From Flavobacteriaceae bacterium (lineage in GTDB: Bacteria; Bacteroidota; Bacteroidia; Flavobacteriales; Flavobacteriaceae), in the NCBI GenBank assembly GCA_947457615.1, contig CANGWK010000024.1:1-53010 (forward strand): DNA of 53,010 bases, given 5' to 3'. How positions within the stretch are numbered: position 1 is the first letter of the stretch; each line of letters opens with the position of its first letter. The position numbers and the translations under genes are program-made. The notes beneath the pieces are model-generated. The model was not told the DNA's origin. It saw only the letters and a program-made list of their open reading frames with translations, and did no database searches. Below are positions 1 to 8,928 of the stretch, piece after piece.

Positions 1-1242
1 ATGGAGAATATTGCATTAATCGACTCGTTCTCAGAGTTTAAAGACGATAAACTTATTGATAGAGTAACGCTTATGGCGATTTTAGAAGATGTTTTTAGAA
101 ATGCTTTAAAAAAGAAGTATGGTTCTGATGACAACTTTGATATTATCATAAATCCAGATAAAGGAGATATGGAAATTTGGAGAAGAAGAGTTATCGTTGC
201 CGATGATGATTTAGATTTAGAAAATGAAGAAATAACTTTAACAGATGCTAGAAAAATTGAAGCCGATTTTGAAATTGGTGAAGAAGTTTCAGAAGAAGTT
301 AAGCTTATTGATTTAGGTAGAAGAGCAATTTTGGCTTTACGTCAAAACCTTATTTCTAAAATTCACGAACACGACAATAATAATCTTTACAAACAATTTA
401 AAGATATCATTGGCGAAATTTATACTGCAGAAGTGCACCATGTGCGTCCTAGAGTAGTAATTTTAGTAGATGATGATGGAAACGAGATTGTATTGCCTAA
501 AGAAAAACAAATCCCTTCTGATTTCTTCCGTAAAGGAGATAATGTAAAAGGAATTATAGAAAGCGTTGAATTAAAAGGAAACAAACCCCAAATTATTATG
601 TCAAGAACCTCGGAAGTGTTCTTAGAAAAATTATTTGAACAAGAAATTCCAGAAGTTTTTGACGGTTTGATAATGATTAAAAAAGTAGTTCGAATTCCTG
701 GCGAAAAAGCAAAAGTAGCTGTTGATTCTTACGATGATAGAATTGATCCTGTAGGAGCTTGTGTTGGTATGAAAGGTTCTCGTATTCATGGAATTGTTCG
801 TGAATTAGGGAATGAAAATATTGACGTAATTAATTACACAACCAATGCTTCGTTGTTAATAACGAGAGCCTTAAGCCCTGCTAAAGTTTCTTCGGTTAAA
901 ATCAATGAAGAAACCATGCATGCTGAGGTATTTTTAAAACTAGAAGAAGTTTCTAAAGCAATTGGTAGAGGAGGTCAAAACATCAAACTTGCAGGTCTAT
1001 TAACTGGATACGAATTAGACGTTATTAGAGAAGGTAGCACTGTAGAAGATGATGACGTTGAATTAACCGAATTCTCTGATGAAATTGATGGATGGATTAT
1101 TGATGAGTTTGCTAAAATTGGTCTAGATACTGCAAGAAGTATCTTAAAACAAGATGTAGCCGATTTAGCAAGAAGAACCGATTTAGAAGAAGAAACAATT
1201 CAAGAAGTAATGCGCATATTGAAAGAGGAGTTTGAAGACTAA
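1..1242 (+). CDS. nusA: Transcription termination/antitermination factor NusA
   Basis: NusA binds RNA polymerase and nascent RNA and modulates pausing, termination and antitermination in the cytoplasm. The 413-residue protein shows the family order: an N-terminal polymerase-binding region (about 1-125), an S1 RNA-binding domain (about 132-205), then two KH domains (about 228-350) with the second KH loop G322-R-G-G325 and the phrase VGACVGMKGSRIHGI in the first. The C-terminal 60 residues are acidic and helical, with a helix-hairpin-helix-like segment. The length is usual for Bacteroidota, which lack the extra C-terminal repeats of enterobacterial NusA. The first base of the window is the A of the ATG, so nothing upstream can be seen; the start fits the family. 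infB follows after 37 bases, as in the widespread rimP-nusA-infB operon. Confidence 0.97.
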   Translation: MENIALIDSFSEFKDDKLIDRVTLMAILEDVFRNALKKKYGSDDNFDIIINPDKGDMEIWRRRVIVADDDLDLENEEITLTDARKIEADFEIGEEVSEEVKLIDLGRRAILALRQNLISKIHEHDNNNLYKQFKDIIGEIYTAEVHHVRPRVVILVDDDGNEIVLPKEKQIPSDFFRKGDNVKGIIESVELKGNKPQIIMSRTSEVFLEKLFEQEIPEVFDGLIMIKKVVRIPGEKAKVAVDSYDDRIDPVGACVGMKGSRIHGIVRELGNENIDVINYTTNASLLITRALSPAKVSSVKINEETMHAEVFLKLEEVSKAIGRGGQNIKLAGLLTGYELDVIREGSTVEDDDVELTEFSDEIDGWIIDEFAKIGLDTARSILKQDVADLARRTDLEEETIQEVMRILKEEFED

Positions 1243-1279
1243 TTTTTCACCAAAATAAAAAGAATTTATAAAAGATTTT

Positions 1280-4090
1280 ATGTCTGAAGAAAGAAATATT
1301 AGAATAAACAAAGTTTTAAGGGAATTAAACATTTCGTTAGAAAGAGCTATCGATTATCTTAAGGATAAGGGAATTGCAATTGATGCAAACCCAAATGCTA
1401 AGATATCTGATAAAGAATTTGATATTCTACAAAATCAATTTGCCGGTGACAAGGGAAACAAAGAAGCTTCTAAAGGGGTTAGCGAGGAAATAAAGAAAGA
1501 AAAAGAAGCACTTCGTCTAGAAAGGGAAAAAGAAATTGAAGACAAGAAAAAACTAGAAGAAGAGCGCCAACGTCTGGAAGTTATTAAAGCTAAAACTGTA
1601 GTTTCGGGACCAAAACAAGTTGGAAAAATTGATTTAAATCCAAAAGCTGCTGCTTCACCAAAGACTGAATCTGTGAAAACGCCACCAGTTGTTTCACCAT
1701 CGGTAGAACCTGTAGTAGTGAAAAAGCCAGAAGCTAAAACTATAATTAAAGCACCTTCAGAAGAAAAGAAAACTCCAATAGTATCAGTTGAAAAACCTGC
1801 TTCCAAAGCGCAAGTTGTTGCACCAAAGAAAGAAGAAGTAAAACCTGTTGAAGTTGAACCTGTAGTAGATGAAACACATGCTACACAATACCAAAACCTA
1901 ACCGGACCAATATTAACCGGACAGAAAATAGATTTAACTCAATTCAACAAACCTAAAAAGAAAGTTGAGACGCCAAAAATTAATAGCGGAAGTAAGTTAG
2001 ATCCAAATAAAAATAAACGTAAAAGAATTCCACCAAAACCAGGTGAAGCAAGACCAGGAGTACCGGGTGGAGCCGCTGGAGGTGCTAGACCACCAGGAAC
2101 TGGAGGAAAATTTACGGCTAATAAACCAGGTACAGGAGGTTTTGTTAAAGGAAACCGCCCTGCTATTGTTCAAAAAGTAGAACCTACGGAAGAAGAGGTT
2201 AAAAACCAGATTAAAGAAACGCTAGAAAGGCTGCAAGGAAAAGGTTCTAAATCGAAAGCAGCTAAGTACAGAAGAGATAAAAGAGATACCCACCGTCAAC
2301 GTTCTGATGATGAGCAAAGAGCCATTGATGAAGGAAGTAAAACTATCAAGGTAACTGAATTTGTTACTGTAGGTGAAGTTGCTACCATGATGGATGTGCC
2401 AATTACCAAAGTTATTGGAACCTGTATGTCACTTGGAATCATGGTTACCATGAACCAACGTTTGGATGCAGAAACACTAACTATTGTTGCAGACGAATTT
2501 GGATATGAAGTAGAATTTATAACTACCGATCTAGAAGATGCGTTAGAGGTTGTTGAAGAAAGAGAAGAAGATTTAGTTAACAGAGCGCCTATTGTAACCG
2601 TAATGGGTCACGTAGATCACGGTAAAACTTCCTTACTAGATAATATCCGTAAAGAAAATGTAATTGCAGGAGAATCTGGAGGGATTACCCAACACATTGG
2701 AGCTTATGCAGTACAATTAGATAACGGTCAAAAAATAACTTTCTTGGATACTCCTGGTCACGAGGCATTTACCGCCATGCGTGCCCGTGGTGCACAGGTT
2801 ACTGATATTGCAATTATTGTAATTGCGGCTGATGATGACATCATGCCACAAACTAAAGAGGCTATCTCTCACGCTCAAGCAGCAGGAGTGCCTATGATAT
2901 TTGCAATTAATAAGGTAGATAAACCACATGCAAATCCGGAGAAAATTAAAGAAAAATTAGCATCCATGAACCTTCTTGTAGAAGACTGGGGAGGAAAATA
3001 CCAATCGCATGATATTTCTGCAAAAACCGGTATGGGAGTTAAAGAACTTCTTGAAAAAGTTTTACTAGAAGCGGAAATATTAGATTTAAAAGCAAATCCG
3101 AATAAACCTGCTGTTGGTACCGTTGTAGAAGCACAATTAGACAAAGGTAGAGGATATGTTTCTACTATATTAGTACAATCTGGAACTTTAAAAGTTGGAG
3201 ATTATGTATTGGCAGGTAAAAACCACGGTAAGATAAAAGCGATGTATGATGAAAGAGGAAACAGCGTTAAAGAAGCAGGTCCTTCTACACCAATGTCTAT
3301 CTTAGGAATTGATGGAGCACCTACCGCTGGAGATAAATTCAATGTTTTTGAAGACGAAAGAGAAGCGAAACAAATAGCTGCTAAACGTACGCAATTAATG
3401 AGAGAGCAATCAGTAAGAACCCAACGTCATATTACCTTGGCGGAAATTGGTCGTCGTATTGCGCTTGGACAGTTTAAAGAATTAAACATTATCCTTAAAG
3501 GAGATGTGGATGGTTCTGTAGAAGCTTTGTCTAACTCATTCACTAAATTATCTACTGAAGAAATCCAAATCAATATTATCCATAAAGGAGTTGGAGCAAT
3601 TACCGAAACCGATGTTATGTTGGCTTCTGCTTCCGATGCAATCATTATTGGATTTAACGTTCGTCCTGCAGGAAATGCAAGACAACTTGCTGATAAAGAA
3701 GAAATTGATATCCGTAACTATTCTATTATCTACGATGCAATTGACGATTTGAAAGATGCCATGGAAGGAATGTTATCTCCAGTAATGAAAGAAGAAGTTA
3801 CCGGAACTGCCGAAATTAGAGAAACATTCAAAATTTCTAAGGTGGGAACTATTGCAGGTTGTATGGTTACCGATGGTAAAATATTCAGAAATTCTAAAAT
3901 ACGTATTATTCGTGAAGGAGTGGTTGTATATACAGGGGAATTAACCGCATTAAAACGATTTAAAGACGACGTTAAAGATGTTGCTAAAGGATACGATTGT
4001 GGTATTCAAATTAAAAACTACAACGAGATTGAACAGTTGGATATTATAGAAGCTTTCCAAGAAGTAGAAGTAAAGAAAAAATTGAAATAA
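1280..4090 (+). CDS. infB: Translation initiation factor IF-2
   Basis: IF-2 is the GTPase that brings initiator fMet-tRNA to the 30S subunit and promotes 50S joining. The 936-residue protein has an IF2_N-like helical start (about 1-55), a long charged Lys/Glu/Pro/Ala linker (60-330), a second IF2_N-like domain (about 350-415), and the G domain beginning near 433. GTPase motifs are clear: G1 G443-HVDHGK-T450, G3 D490-TPGHE, and G4 N544-KVD547. After it come domain II, domain III and the fMet-tRNA-binding C-terminal barrel, ending in a Lys-rich tail. It lies 37 bases after nusA in the same direction and is followed by a hairpin terminator, so it probably ends this operon. Confidence 0.98.
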   Translation: MSEERNIRINKVLRELNISLERAIDYLKDKGIAIDANPNAKISDKEFDILQNQFAGDKGNKEASKGVSEEIKKEKEALRLEREKEIEDKKKLEEERQRLEVIKAKTVVSGPKQVGKIDLNPKAAASPKTESVKTPPVVSPSVEPVVVKKPEAKTIIKAPSEEKKTPIVSVEKPASKAQVVAPKKEEVKPVEVEPVVDETHATQYQNLTGPILTGQKIDLTQFNKPKKKVETPKINSGSKLDPNKNKRKRIPPKPGEARPGVPGGAAGGARPPGTGGKFTANKPGTGGFVKGNRPAIVQKVEPTEEEVKNQIKETLERLQGKGSKSKAAKYRRDKRDTHRQRSDDEQRAIDEGSKTIKVTEFVTVGEVATMMDVPITKVIGTCMSLGIMVTMNQRLDAETLTIVADEFGYEVEFITTDLEDALEVVEEREEDLVNRAPIVTVMGHVDHGKTSLLDNIRKENVIAGESGGITQHIGAYAVQLDNGQKITFLDTPGHEAFTAMRARGAQVTDIAIIVIAADDDIMPQTKEAISHAQAAGVPMIFAINKVDKPHANPEKIKEKLASMNLLVEDWGGKYQSHDISAKTGMGVKELLEKVLLEAEILDLKANPNKPAVGTVVEAQLDKGRGYVSTILVQSGTLKVGDYVLAGKNHGKIKAMYDERGNSVKEAGPSTPMSILGIDGAPTAGDKFNVFEDEREAKQIAAKRTQLMREQSVRTQRHITLAEIGRRIALGQFKELNIILKGDVDGSVEALSNSFTKLSTEEIQINIIHKGVGAITETDVMLASASDAIIIGFNVRPAGNARQLADKEEIDIRNYSIIYDAIDDLKDAMEGMLSPVMKEEVTGTAEIRETFKISKVGTIAGCMVTDGKIFRNSKIRIIREGVVVYTGELTALKRFKDDVKDVAKGYDCGIQIKNYNEIEQLDIIEAFQEVEVKKKLK

Positions 4091-4132
4091 TCAAGAGAAT
4101 AAAGATAAAAAATAGCTACTATTTTCCATTAA

Positions 4133-4157
4133 AAAAGTCCCTGAAATAGGGACTTTT
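4133..4157. terminator. Rho-independent terminator after infB
   Basis: A perfect stem AAAAGTCCCT / AGGGACTTTT encloses the five-base loop GAAAT. It lies 42 bases past the infB stop and 23 bases from the stop of the convergent lipoprotein gene. Because the A and T runs flank the stem on both sides, it can serve both strands. Confidence 0.85.
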
Positions 4158-4180
4158 CTAATTTAATTGAGTAAACAATT

Positions 4181-5050
4181 TTAGTTTCCAATAACAATAT
4201 TATAGGAATTACCGTTCACAGTATATACTGCCAAATTATCACATTCTCCGTTACCATAATCTAAGGTAGCAGTACGATTATTTTTTGAGAATGTAATAAC
4301 CCCTTGTACAAGTAGTGGTTTATTCGTATTCATACAACTCATTTTAGCTTGAAGAGGTGATGTTATAGTACTAATAACAGTCCCTGTTGGATGCGTAGTT
4401 GTCCAATTTCCTGTTATGCTATATATATTATCTATAAAAACATTTGGAGTATCATAACCAGCAATAATTTCTCTAGTTCTAGTACCAACTCTATGGTGAA
4501 TTAAACCGTTAATTGTAGCTGTTAAATCCATGTTCATAACCACAATTGGATGGCTTGGTGAAGAAGCAGTCGCCACAGTCATTGTTCTAGTAAATGATTT
4601 ATTACCTTCGATTTTAATAGTATTATGATAAAAATCAACAAAACTGTAATTCACAGTTTGACTTGAGGCATTAGGTTGATATATGAAGGTTATTACAATT
4701 TTACCACTCACAAAATTACTATTTGATAAAGTACATCCTGTGCCAAAATCAATGGTTTTGGTTACTTCAACTCCGTCAACTAAAGCTGTTCCAAAACTTG
4801 GAATTCTTGTAATTGTAGCACAGTTTGAAAAAGCTACTTCACTGTTCTTATTTGAAAAAGCATTTGAGTTGATATTGTTATATTGGTCTTCTATAATTGA
4901 ACTTATATCATCACTCGCTAGATCAATTTTAGAACTAGATTGCGCTTCATCTTTAGACATATAATTGTCTGAAGAATCCTTTTTAGAACAACTTGCAAAG
5001 AAAAAAACAGCACTTAAAACAGCTATTTTAATAAAAGATTTTGTTTTCAT
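4181..5050 (-). CDS. Uncharacterised lipoprotein
   Basis: Not recognised beyond its class. The 289-residue product starts with a lipoprotein signal peptide (Lys-rich start, hydrophobic VLSAVFFFAS, lipobox Cys21), followed by a Ser/Asp-rich linker. The rest is Thr/Ser/Ile/Val-rich and likely beta-sheet, with four cysteines in the mature chain (near residues 77, 106, 239 and 267), perhaps two disulfides. Such proteins are anchored in the outer or inner membrane facing the periplasm or the surface. It is alone on the minus strand, converging on infB and divergent from the polyprenyl synthase gene. A TACATTTG -7-like element lies 39-46 bases upstream of its ATG. The function is unknown; an adhesion or polymer-binding role would be guesswork. 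Confidence 0.85.
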   Translation of the reverse strand: MKTKSFIKIAVLSAVFFFASCSKKDSSDNYMSKDEAQSSSKIDLASDDISSIIEDQYNNINSNAFSNKNSEVAFSNCATITRIPSFGTALVDGVEVTKTIDFGTGCTLSNSNFVSGKIVITFIYQPNASSQTVNYSFVDFYHNTIKIEGNKSFTRTMTVATASSPSHPIVVMNMDLTATINGLIHHRVGTRTREIIAGYDTPNVFIDNIYSITGNWTTTHPTGTVISTITSPLQAKMSCMNTNKPLLVQGVITFSKNNRTATLDYGNGECDNLAVYTVNGNSYNIVIGN

Positions 5051-5088
5051 ATTTTAAAATTTAAAATGTTATAATGTTAAGACTTAGA

Positions 5089-5096
5089 CAAATGTA
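5089..5096 (-). promoter_or_regulatory. Possible -7 promoter element (TACATTTG) for the lipoprotein gene
   Basis: On the minus strand this reads TACATTTG, matching the Bacteroidota -7 consensus TAnnTTTG, and is placed 39 bases before the ATG of the lipoprotein gene. No convincing -33 TTTG is seen at the expected distance, so this is only a likely site. Confidence 0.45.
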
Positions 5097-5145
5097 ATTG
5101 GTTTAATCTTAAGATAAAAATATTTTTCAAATACTCCGATTGTCG

Positions 5146-5153
5146 TATCTTTG
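5146..5153 (+). promoter_or_regulatory. -7 promoter element (TATCTTTG) for the polyprenyl synthase gene
   Basis: TATCTTTG matches TAnnTTTG exactly. Only six bases separate it from the ATG at 5160, about where transcription would begin, so the mRNA would be leaderless or nearly so. The -33 region is T-rich but has no TTTG. Confidence 0.5.
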
Positions 5154-5159
5154 AAGCCG

Positions 5160-6137
5160 ATGAATATCACTTCCCAAATAAAACAACCGATTCAACAAGA
5201 AATGGAACTTTTTGAAAAAAAGTTCTACGAATCCATGTCTTCTAAAGTGGCGTTACTTAATAGAATTACCTATTACATTGTAAACCGAAAAGGGAAACAA
5301 ATGCGTCCAATGTTTGTTTTCTTAACTGCCAAAATGATTTCGGGAGGAACTACAGAAGAGAGAACTTATAGAGGAGCTTGTGTAATCGAACTAATTCACA
5401 CAGCAACTTTGGTTCACGATGATATTGTAGACGATAGCAACAGACGTCGTAGTTTTTTCTCTATTAATGCCCTTTGGAAAAATAAAATAGCAGTTTTAGT
5501 TGGTGATTATTTACTTTCAAAAGGATTGTTGCTTTCTATAGATCATGGCGATTTTGATTTGCTTCAGATTATTTCAGTTGCTGTTAGAGAGATGAGTGAA
5601 GGAGAATTACTTCAAATAGAAAAAGCGCGGCGATTAGATATTACCGAAGACATCTACTATGAAATTATTCGCCAAAAAACAGCAACTCTTATAGCTGCAT
5701 GTTGTGCCTTAGGGGCTAGATCTGTTTCGGATGACCCCATTCAGGTAGAAACCATGAGAAAATTTGGAGAACTAATTGGGATGGCTTTTCAAATAAAAGA
5801 CGACTTATTTGATTATTCTGAGGAAGCAATTGGAAAACCAACTGGAATTGATATCAAAGAACAAAAAATGACCTTGCCGTTAATTCATGCTTTGAATAAC
5901 TGTTCCGATAAAGAAAAAAGCTGGTGTATTAATTCCATTAAAAACCACAACAAAGATAAAAAACGAGTTAAAGCAGTGATCCAATTTGTAAAAGACAAAA
6001 ACGGATTGCATTATGCCGAACAAAAAATGGCGCAATTCCAGCAAGAAGCACTCGCTTTAATTCAAAATTTTCCAAATTCTATTTATAAAGATAGTTTGAC
6101 ACTAATGGTGAATTATGTTATTGAAAGAAGAAAATAG
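5160..6137 (+). CDS. Polyprenyl diphosphate synthase (long-chain trans-isoprenyl type)
   Basis: This enzyme condenses isopentenyl diphosphate onto an allylic primer to make long all-trans chains, in this group for the menaquinone side chain. The 325-residue protein has both aspartate-rich Mg-binding motifs: D87-DIV-D91 and D214-DLF-D218, plus the early GKQMRP substrate-binding segment at 45-50 and RQKTATL at 171-177. The residue five before the first motif is small (Ala82), which fits a long-chain product. I chose ATG 5160 (MNITSQIKQP) over an in-frame TTG at 5151, because the -7 element overlaps that TTG. It resembles octaprenyl/solanesyl synthases, but the exact chain length cannot be read, so no symbol is given. 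The gene is followed by a repeat-bearing spacer. Confidence 0.93.
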   Translation: MNITSQIKQPIQQEMELFEKKFYESMSSKVALLNRITYYIVNRKGKQMRPMFVFLTAKMISGGTTEERTYRGACVIELIHTATLVHDDIVDDSNRRRSFFSINALWKNKIAVLVGDYLLSKGLLLSIDHGDFDLLQIISVAVREMSEGELLQIEKARRLDITEDIYYEIIRQKTATLIAACCALGARSVSDDPIQVETMRKFGELIGMAFQIKDDLFDYSEEAIGKPTGIDIKEQKMTLPLIHALNNCSDKEKSWCINSIKNHNKDKKRVKAVIQFVKDKNGLHYAEQKMAQFQQEALALIQNFPNSIYKDSLTLMVNYVIERRK

Positions 6138-6144
6138 CAGGAGC

Positions 6145-6412
6145 AAAAATCAATTTCAATATCAATTTCAAAAATCAATTTTTTTCTGCACAAAGTTGTC
6201 ATTCCGTAGAAATCTCATTATAAATTCAAAAAATATTATTTTTGTAAATATTTGAAATTCAAATAATTATCAATAATATAATTTATTTTAACCCATTCGT
6301 GCAACTATTTTGAAACTTATCTCGTCTATGCTAATAGAGATTTAGTTCAACCTAAGTTTTTATTAAATGCGAGCTGATATTGTTTTTGATATTGACATTG
6401 AATTTGATTTTT
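6145..6412. repeat. Non-coding spacer bounded by 30-bp imperfect inverted repeats
   Basis: The arms 6145-6174 and 6383-6412 match at 27 of 30 positions when one is inverted. Each is made of the word ATCAATTTCAA repeated with changes. The 208-bp core holds no ORF of note; it contains GTCATTCC and an AT-rich run. The right arm ends four bases before the sigma factor ATG. A further direct copy of the left arm's 17-mer (6144-6160) is found at 7714-7730. No gene is seen anywhere in 6138-6416. Confidence 0.75.
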
Positions 6413-6416
6413 AAAA

Positions 6417-6977
6417 ATGAAAGTAATCCACTTACATACCGTCGAAAAGGAGTTAATCGAACAGGCTGTTGATGGAAATCGGCATGCACAGCACCAGATT
6501 TATTCTAATTTTTCGCCTAAAATGTTAGGGGTTTGCAGGCAATACATTAAAGATTTGCATTTGGCAGAAGACGTGATGATAACCGCTTTCATGAAAGTCT
6601 TTACCAGTTTAAAAAACTTTAAACACCAAGGCAGTTTTGAAGGTTGGATACGACGAATAATGGTGAACGAATGTATTTCTTTTCTCAGAGTTCAAAAGAA
6701 AGTAAAATTTCTAGAGGACGAGAATTATTCTGAGGAAAGTTCTAATACTATTGAAAGCCAATTTTCTGTTGACGACATTCAATTTTTAATAGATAATTTG
6801 CCCGTTGGTTATAAAATGGTATTCAATCTTTATGCGATTGAAGGTTACAAGCACCATGAAATTGCAGATCTACTTGGTATTAAGGAAGGAACTTCTAAAT
6901 CACAATTATCGCATGCCCGTAAAATATTGCAAAATAATATTAGCAAATTAAAAAATTACACTAATGGAACAGAATAA
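6417..6977 (+). CDS. ECF-type RNA polymerase sigma-70 family factor
   Basis: A 186-residue sigma factor made of region 2 (about 22-92, with QAEDV-like LAEDVMITAFMKVF and the -10-reading segment SFEGWIRRIMVNEC) and region 4 (about 123-178, a helix-turn-helix EIADLLGIKEGTSKSQLSHAR). Regions 1 and 3 are absent, as in the ECF group. Such factors direct polymerase to a small regulon and are usually held by a membrane anti-sigma protein. Its last 14 bases overlap the next gene, which encodes a one-pass membrane protein, so the two are translationally coupled. The stimulus is unknown. The start ATG lies directly after an inverted-repeat arm; an unrelated start further in is unlikely because region 2 begins near residue 20. 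Confidence 0.93.
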   Translation: MKVIHLHTVEKELIEQAVDGNRHAQHQIYSNFSPKMLGVCRQYIKDLHLAEDVMITAFMKVFTSLKNFKHQGSFEGWIRRIMVNECISFLRVQKKVKFLEDENYSEESSNTIESQFSVDDIQFLIDNLPVGYKMVFNLYAIEGYKHHEIADLLGIKEGTSKSQLSHARKILQNNISKLKNYTNGTE

Positions 6978-7698
6978 ATTAGAAACCCAAATAAAAGAGC
7001 AGTTAAATGTCCGCGAAATTCAGCCTAGTCCAATGGCTTGGGATCGATTGGATGCTATGTTAACTATCGTCAATGAAAAGAAAACAAAACGTTTTCCTGT
7101 TCTCTCCTTGAGAAATATCGGACTTGCAGCAAGTATTTTGCTTTTAGTTTCTATAGGTTTGTTTTACTTTTCTCCGAAAGAAAACGTTACTAAACCAGAA
7201 GAAAATGTTGTAATTGGAAATGATAGCAATGACAATAACAATAGCAATAACAATAACAAAATCAATAGCAATTACAATAGCAATAAAAATATAAATTACA
7301 ATAATAATCCATCTGCAAACATTAATCCAGAAGTTCAAGTAGCAGAAACTACAATTAGCAAACCACAACCACAAGTTAATCCATTAATTATTCAGGAAAA
7401 AGAAATTGAGTTTATTAGTAACGAAGTTATTGCACAAAATCAATTTCCAAAAGTGATGGAGCCTTCTCAAGAAATTAAGGTTTCCAATGCAATAAAAGTA
7501 AATGCTCTTGAATTATTAGCAGCAGTAGATAAAACAACAAAATCAAATACAAGCCCAAAAATTAAAATAAATGCCAACGGTCTTTTATCTCAAGTCGACG
7601 GAGAATTAGACCAAACTTTTAAAGAAAAAGCATTAAAAAGAATAACCAAAAATTACAAGGAAATTAAAGTTGCTTTCCAAACAAGAAATAACGAATAA
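6964..7698 (+). CDS. Membrane anti-sigma-like protein with Asn-rich linker
   Basis: A 244-residue protein with a short cytoplasmic head (1-47, containing PSPMAWDRLDAML, typical of proteins partnered with flavobacterial ECF sigmas), one membrane helix (about 49-67, IGLAASILLLVSIGLFYF) and a periplasmic part. Residues about 85-118 form an almost pure Asn/Ser/Lys linker. The remaining C-terminal part is polar, with a conserved-looking Lys-rich tail. By position and topology it is a candidate anti-sigma factor for the overlapping upstream gene; no zinc-binding anti-sigma motif is seen. The codons of the Asn linker are made of the same AGCAATTACAAT words found in intergenic repeats of this window, which suggests that repeat expansion created the linker. 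Confidence 0.8.
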   Translation: MEQNKLETQIKEQLNVREIQPSPMAWDRLDAMLTIVNEKKTKRFPVLSLRNIGLAASILLLVSIGLFYFSPKENVTKPEENVVIGNDSNDNNNSNNNNKINSNYNSNKNINYNNNPSANINPEVQVAETTISKPQPQVNPLIIQEKEIEFISNEVIAQNQFPKVMEPSQEIKVSNAIKVNALELLAAVDKTTKSNTSPKIKINANGLLSQVDGELDQTFKEKALKRITKNYKEIKVAFQTRNNE

Positions 7699-7699
7699 T

Positions 7700-7745
7700 A
7701 GCAATTACAATTTCAAAAATCAATTTCAATCACAATTTTTAAAAC
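7700..7745 (+). repeat. Intergenic word repeat before the barrel protein gene
   Basis: The spacer is built of CAATT/TTCAA words and contains CAAAAATCAATTTCAAT (7714-7730), identical to 6144-6160. It ends eight bases before the next ATG. Confidence 0.65.
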
Positions 7746-7752
7746 CAAAAAA

Positions 7753-8811
7753 ATGAGAAATTTTACAATTTACTTAGCGCTAGCACTGTGTTTATTAGCT
7801 AGCAAATTAGTTGCCCAAGAAACTTTTGAAAGTAAGGCTAAAGCTATTGCCGAAAAAATAACTTTCATTACAAATGAAGAAAAAGCCAATTTAAAAAACG
7901 AAGTGGAAGAAGTGAATTTGCAACTTGAAAAAGGCACCATAACCAAAGAGCAAGCGCAAACTAGAAAGAAACAACTAGCAGAAGCTAGAGCAACAATTAT
8001 TGAAAACAGAATTGCAGTTGCTCAACTGGAATTAAAAGATCTAGTGCAAAAACAAGTAGATGGGAAAATAGTTGAAAATGACACATTAATTCACGGAAGA
8101 TACTCTCTTGCTTTTCCATCTTTAAAAGTCAAGGACAAAACTAAAGACCAAAATCAATTGGGTGAAAATAGAACAACCACTCAACTGGTCTATGCTGCAG
8201 GACATAATAATCTTGTAACTAATGGCGCAGTAGCCAATTCCGATTTTAAATACAATGCATCTGGTTTTTTTGAATGGGGATTATCTTTCAACACCCGAAT
8301 TTTTAAAACCAACAATATTTACCACTTTAAATATGGCTTAACAGGGGTTTATAATACGTTGAAAGCATCGGAAAATCGTTATTTTGTAGATACTAATGGG
8401 CAAACAAATTTAGCAACTTACCCAACAGATTTGTGCCAAAAGTATACTTATTTTAAAAATGTTTTTGTAACTATTCCGTTGTACTTAGAATTTGATTTTT
8501 CTAAAAAACAATTCGATAAAAACAATAATAGAATTTTTAAAATTGAAAAAGGGTTTAGATTTGGTGTTGGAGGTTTTGTTGGGTATAATACTAATTCAAA
8601 ACAATTTCTTTCTTATGAGGTAAACGGATACAGAATAGATGAAAGGCAAAAAGGAAATTGGAATGTGCCAGATTGGAATTATGGTTTGAGTACTTATGTT
8701 GGATATAAACAAGCCAGTTTGTATTTGAAATACGATTTAAATCCAATGTTCAAAAATAATACTGTAAAGCAAAATAATATTTCTTTGGGAATACGTTTCG
8801 ATTGGAATTAA
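7753..8811 (+). CDS. Secreted protein with coiled coil and predicted outer-membrane barrel
   Basis: A 352-residue protein of unknown function. It begins with a signal peptide (residues 1-21, ending LVAQ). Residues about 23-105 are Glu/Lys/Gln/Ala-rich and read as a coiled coil (for example EEKANLKNEVEEVNLQLEKG). From about 115 the pattern changes to alternating aromatic/polar beta strands, with Gly-rich turns and a final strand NNISLGIRFDWN ending in an aromatic-proximal residue, typical of an outer-membrane barrel. It follows the sigma/anti-sigma pair by 54 bases in the same direction, so it may be their co-transcribed target or sensor partner. A strong hairpin terminator follows. Confidence 0.82.
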   Translation: MRNFTIYLALALCLLASKLVAQETFESKAKAIAEKITFITNEEKANLKNEVEEVNLQLEKGTITKEQAQTRKKQLAEARATIIENRIAVAQLELKDLVQKQVDGKIVENDTLIHGRYSLAFPSLKVKDKTKDQNQLGENRTTTQLVYAAGHNNLVTNGAVANSDFKYNASGFFEWGLSFNTRIFKTNNIYHFKYGLTGVYNTLKASENRYFVDTNGQTNLATYPTDLCQKYTYFKNVFVTIPLYLEFDFSKKQFDKNNNRIFKIEKGFRFGVGGFVGYNTNSKQFLSYEVNGYRIDERQKGNWNVPDWNYGLSTYVGYKQASLYLKYDLNPMFKNNTVKQNNISLGIRFDWN

Positions 8812-8839
8812 AAAGAATTTGTTAAGTTAGTTGTATTTC

Positions 8840-8870
8840 AACCTACAAGGTTTTTAAAACCTTGTAGGTT
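8840..8870. terminator. Strong hairpin terminator after the sigma operon
   Basis: The stem AACCTACAAGG / CCTTGTAGGTT encloses the loop TTTTTAAAA and is followed by a T run. It lies 29 bases past the stop of the barrel protein gene and before dnaG. Confidence 0.85.
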
Positions 8871-8888
8871 TTTTTATTTAAAAACGTG

Positions 8889-8896
8889 TAACTTTG
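8889..8896 (+). promoter_or_regulatory. Possible -7 element (TAACTTTG) for dnaG
   Basis: TAACTTTG fits TAnnTTTG and lies 33 bases upstream of the dnaG start, just after the previous terminator. A -33 TTTG is not evident. Confidence 0.45.
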
Positions 8897-8928
8897 GACT
8901 TTAAAACCTATAATCATAGAACCTAAAA

